From Ficedula albicollis (taxonomy: Eukaryota > Chordata > Aves > Passeriformes > Muscicapidae), in assembly GCF_000247815.1 (NCBI RefSeq), contig NC_021677.1, positions 6,626,922 through 6,690,921 of the forward strand: DNA of 64,000 nt, given 5' to 3'. A model generated the notes under the pieces. It had not been told where the DNA came from, did no database searches, and saw only the letters and a list, made by a program, of their open reading frames with translations. A program made the translations under genes and the position numbers. This document shows positions 61,401 to 64,000 of this stretch, piece by piece (the first letter of the stretch is position 1; each line of letters starts with the position of its first letter).

Positions 61401-62504
61401 GGATCCCTGAATGGGACTGCAACTATGTTAAGGCAAATTTAGATTTTCACGGCCCACATATGAAAGACTTGTCTAGTCCTTGAGGCCTCCAGTTTCTTTA
61501 GATATGCTAAAGAGCCTTTACATTCTCACCATGGATGATGGACTGGTTTCATGTTTGGCTGCAGTTAGTCCCTGACAAAAACTAAAAAGCAACTGAGACA
61601 ATGGGGGAGAAGAGCAATCTGGCAACTCAGAACTGCTCAAGAGTTTGAGAATTAATGCATTGTTATCTCCAATCAGAGCCAAAATCAGAATATACAGAGC
61701 ATAATGTCCCCTTTTCCAGAAATCTTTGTTTTTGCTATCTTCTTAAACCTAATACTCTGATCTGCACCAAAGCAAAACCATTTCCTCAACCAATTTGTTA
61801 GTACTGAGAAATTACATCAAATCAGAATTAAGTCAGGGGGATACAGCTGAGACATTTACACTCCGGCTGTGAAAAAATAATGGGTTTCTTTAAACTAAGA
61901 AGATTTTTATCAAGCCTGGTAGCCAGGCTTCATAAAAACCACGAGCTTCCTTCCCCAATATGATTGTCAGTTCTCTATGGTGATTTGTATCTTCACAATA
62001 GGCCATTACAACATAAAAATACACAGATTTGTGACATTTCAGTTTTCAGCTGGCACAGAACCACCAAAGTGAAGATTAAATCATCCAAGGGACCAAGAGA
62101 AGCAGCTCATTCTTTGAAGTGTCAACAGCTGCAATAGTTGGAGGGTACGTTTTTTTCCTTCACTTTCTCAGTGTAAAAAATCAGCAACAAAACACTGTTG
62201 ATTACTGAGCATCTGGTAGTCTCTTGAAGTATCAATGTGCATGTTTGCGCCATCCAACTGGATTTAAATTGATACTTACTTTTTATTTACTACAACTGCA
62301 AAACTGCTGCTGAATCAAGCTCTACAATAACCTACTTTAGGAACAGCCTCAACAAGGAGAGAGGCAGCACAAAACTCCTCACCACCAAAATGACAAAACA
62401 ATTTAACAGAGATCTGATTAGGATTTTTTGGCTGTTTTTACCAGTTGATCTTGATTCAGACGTTCTCCCTTGTTCATTCGTTCCTGGTAATCATCAAGTT
62501 TACT
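46389..62504 (-). CDS. CAPRIN1: Caprin-1, 17 coding exons, 5' end outside the window
   Basis: Cytoplasmic RNA-binding protein that pairs with G3BP1/2 in stress granules, binds FMRP and controls translation of mRNAs for growth and synaptic function. Exons in transcript order: 62504-62442, 61292-61206, 59580-59342, 59228-59146, 58096-57959, 57400-57348, 57261-57175, 52852-52697, 52610-52502, 52072-52011, 50677-50567, 50041-49892, 49733-49583, 48892-48698, 47720-47620, 47218-47155, 46453-46389. They total 1,914 nt, 637 residues plus TAA, exactly the length of human residues 73-709. Human-equivalent positions: helical homology region HR1 to ~350 (SKLDDYQERMNKGE; EAEQKRLKTVLELQ), FMRP-binding and acidic stretch ~235-275 (LKEVVERILQ, CEEEEAA), G3BP motif ~370-380 (YNFMQDSML), Gln-rich C-terminal half, and RGG boxes ~600-700. 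One intron is GC-AG; the others are GT-AG. The first ~72 residues must lie right of 64000. Confidence 0.96.
47155..48892 (-). CDS. CAPRIN1: CAPRIN1 RGG-box exons
   Basis: Three exons, 48892-48698, 47720-47620 and 47218-47155. They encode VVGTYHGSPDQSHQVAGNHQ, the Arg-Gly part SRGVSRGGTRGARGLMNGYR, the Tyr-rich GYDGYRPSFSNTPNSGY, and KRGSGQSGPRGAPR. These disordered RGG and Tyr-rich stretches bind RNA and drive condensation in the known protein. Phases join cleanly (FRG-G-GYDG and YQR-DGYQ). Confidence 0.94.
50567..50677 (-). CDS. CAPRIN1: CAPRIN1 exon followed by a GC-AG intron
   Basis: Residues VPLVSSTSEGYTASQPMYQP then SHTAEQRPQKESIDQIQ (human 432-468 equivalent). The exon ends CAGATTCAG and the intron begins GCAAGTCAGG, a consensus-type GC donor. 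The next exon (50041-49892) starts in phase 0 with GCTTCCATGTCC, so the GT two bases further on (CAGGCAA/GTCAGG) would shift the frame. Confidence 0.9.
52697..52852 (-). CDS. CAPRIN1: CAPRIN1 exon carrying most of the G3BP-binding motif
   Basis: Encodes VVNSLQQQTQATSSPVPEPH up to QDLMAQMQGPYNFMQ (human 323-374 equivalent). The next exon (52610-52502) continues DSMLEFENQTLD. YNF-x-QDSML is the short linear motif that binds the NTF2-like domain of G3BP1. Methionine replaces human Ile373. Confidence 0.93.
53000..57170 (-). other. Largest CAPRIN1 intron in the window (4.3 kb)
   Basis: The intron spans 52853-57174. No additional exon, RNA gene or clear repeat is recognisable; short open frames lack recognisable content. 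Confidence 0.6.
58144..58202. repeat. (TTCC)n microsatellite in a CAPRIN1 intron
   Basis: About nine TTCC units with imperfect edges (TTTCCTTCCTTCC to TTCCTCCCTTCCC) just upstream, in gene direction, of the exon at 58096-57959. Confidence 0.9.
59342..59580 (-). CDS. CAPRIN1: CAPRIN1 exon of the helical homology region
   Basis: Longest coding exon, encoding IQKTIKKTARREQLMREEAE, QKRLKTVLELQFILEKLGDD and LTEEELTMLDEFYKLVYPER (human 123-202 equivalent). It is charged, predicted helical and part of the conserved dimerising region. The human VDPERDM has become VYPERDM. Confidence 0.95.
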
Positions 62505-64000
62505 CTGAAACAAAATAAAATGCTGTTATGAAGAGGTGCAAATCAGTTTAAAGCTTTTTTTCTACTTGCGCTAACAAAATTATGCAGTGCAATGTTACAC
62601 TACACAGACTGTACCATGTTACACAAGCACATAACTGTCCTGCAGAAAAGTACATGAGAAAAAGTGTCTTCTGGGATAAAACGTAAATATTTTCCCAAGA
62701 GGTAAATACTGCTTATTATTTAAATTGTTTATTTGGCTATTACAATGCCTTCAGGGCTAGTTGGAATTTCCAACGAAATTCACATTCCTTCTGTAAGGGG
62801 AGAAGCACTCTCAATGCACATGTCCTTCAGTCCAAATGCCAAGAGTTGAACTGAGGCCTGAGGTAGAGCTTATCACCACTTTATCAAAACCCTCACTGGA
62901 AATGCTATTAAGATTCAGAACTGCAGTTCTCTGTAGCTCCATCACTTATGATAGTTGTAAAGAATTTTAAACAGTTTTTAATCCTCTGTGCAAGAACGCC
63001 CACCAACACAATTCATATTAATACCTCTAAAATAGTTTTGTTCAAGATCATTAGGATATTTTTCCACAGGAGAAAACTGAAAAAATAATCATTAGGCTAC
63101 TTCTCAGCAGGATCAGTTTTCTCATCTGCTCAAAGAGAAAACCATCCAGCAGAGTGGCATCAGCCAAAAGCAGGTAAAACTCCAGTGTGCCCCAGTGACA
63201 GATTCCAAGGCTAACTAGAAAGGGTCTTCAAAAGGAAGCAAAGCCTATAAAGATAGCACACCTAATTGTTAAGCTGTTTCCACCATCTCTGCATTATCAC
63301 AAATTACTGTATTTTGAAAGAAATTTACCTTGATCTAATTTTAAGTTATTAAAATGAATTCTTAACAATTATCTTCCCCATCTAGAATAACAAAACATGA
63401 AAAGCAAGATAACACTTTATTTTGAATGTCTACGAATCAAACCCTGATGTCACCACTATCTCAGGGTTTATATTTGCCACTGAGTGACACCTTCTTTAGC
63501 TGCTGTTGGTCTTTGTTCCAGACTTTTTGTTTAAAATATTTTACTGATATTTTTCTAGTTAATTCAGCTTCTATGCCCAGTCTCAGACATTTGGAAAGAT
63601 CAAGGTCTATGGAACAAGAAAGCTCCTCTTCCAAAGTATTTGATGCCCATAATTACTTCCAATCACCCCTGTGAGGCTTGGTCCTTTTGATGTCATTTTT
63701 GGTGCTGGATCTTTGCAAGTGCTCCAGGTCAAACAGAGTATTTAACTACCTCACCTTCCAATGTATCAGAGCCAGCAATGGCTTAGGCAAAGCCAAAGCA
63801 AAAACTTGCAGAGCTCCAAAAATATATTCCTGGGAATTTCATGATGGGGACAGACACTACATGGTAACAGTTGTTAAATGCAGCAGCCACAGTTCATAAC
63901 AGATCAAAAAAGTAGCCCTGGAGAGCATTTGGCACACTGCAAACCTATCTCAACAGGAAGTAAGGTCAGGTTACTCTTTGCCATCCTGATCTCAGAGCAG
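62505..64000 (-). other. CAPRIN1 intron running off the window
   Basis: No exon with the expected upstream text (MKQILGVIDKKLRNLEKKK-like) is found on the minus strand, so this stretch is intron. Short open frames near 63426-63899 have no recognisable content. Confidence 0.65.

Overview
The window is vertebrate nuclear DNA from a bird, most likely a songbird. CR1 LINE fragments are scattered throughout, with the typical CR1 3' end resembling GGTTGGA..GATGATCTT..CTTCCAACC. There are three LTR-like elements of the kind common in passerines. The two genes are intron-rich orthologues of NAT10 and CAPRIN1, which are neighbours in the same relative order and orientation in human 11p13. Calling it a bird rests on the CR1 density; calling it a passerine is inference from the LTRs.

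Layout, left to right. (1) 1-8165: the right-hand part of a satellite array with a ~435-bp monomer in two subfamilies arranged A-B-A. (2) 8166-23680: no functional gene recognised. It holds a 3' CR1 element with reverse-transcriptase remnants, an olfactory-receptor pseudogene, two LTR-like elements next to it, several short CR1 pieces, a perfectly homogeneous 31-unit minisatellite, and a 119-bp inverted repeat (118/119 identical), one arm of which abuts that minisatellite. (3) 24000-39980, minus strand: the complete NAT10 coding sequence in 28 coding exons, 1,019 codons plus stop, with a CpG-rich start region. A ~250-bp (TTCCC)n tract lies about 280 bp upstream of the start codon. (4) 40516-46388: NAT10-CAPRIN1 intergenic DNA and the CAPRIN1 3' UTR. 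(5) 46389-62504, minus strand: 17 coding exons of CAPRIN1 encoding its last 637 residues. The first exons, about 72 residues by comparison with the human protein, lie beyond the right edge.

NAT10 is the nucleolar RNA cytidine acetyltransferase (ac4C in 18S rRNA and tRNA). CAPRIN1 is the cytoplasmic RNA-binding partner of G3BP1 and FMRP in stress granules and neuronal RNP granules. Both act on RNA, but nothing in the sequence shows co-regulation. Both reading frames rebuild without frameshifts at canonical splice sites, except for one GC-AG intron in CAPRIN1. ABTB2, expected just beyond the 3' end of NAT10 from human synteny, is not recognisable in the 24 kb to the left.

I did not find a new multi-gene system. 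The most unusual material is the 435-bp satellite, the minisatellite with its adjoining inverted repeat, and the G-rich repeat in front of NAT10.
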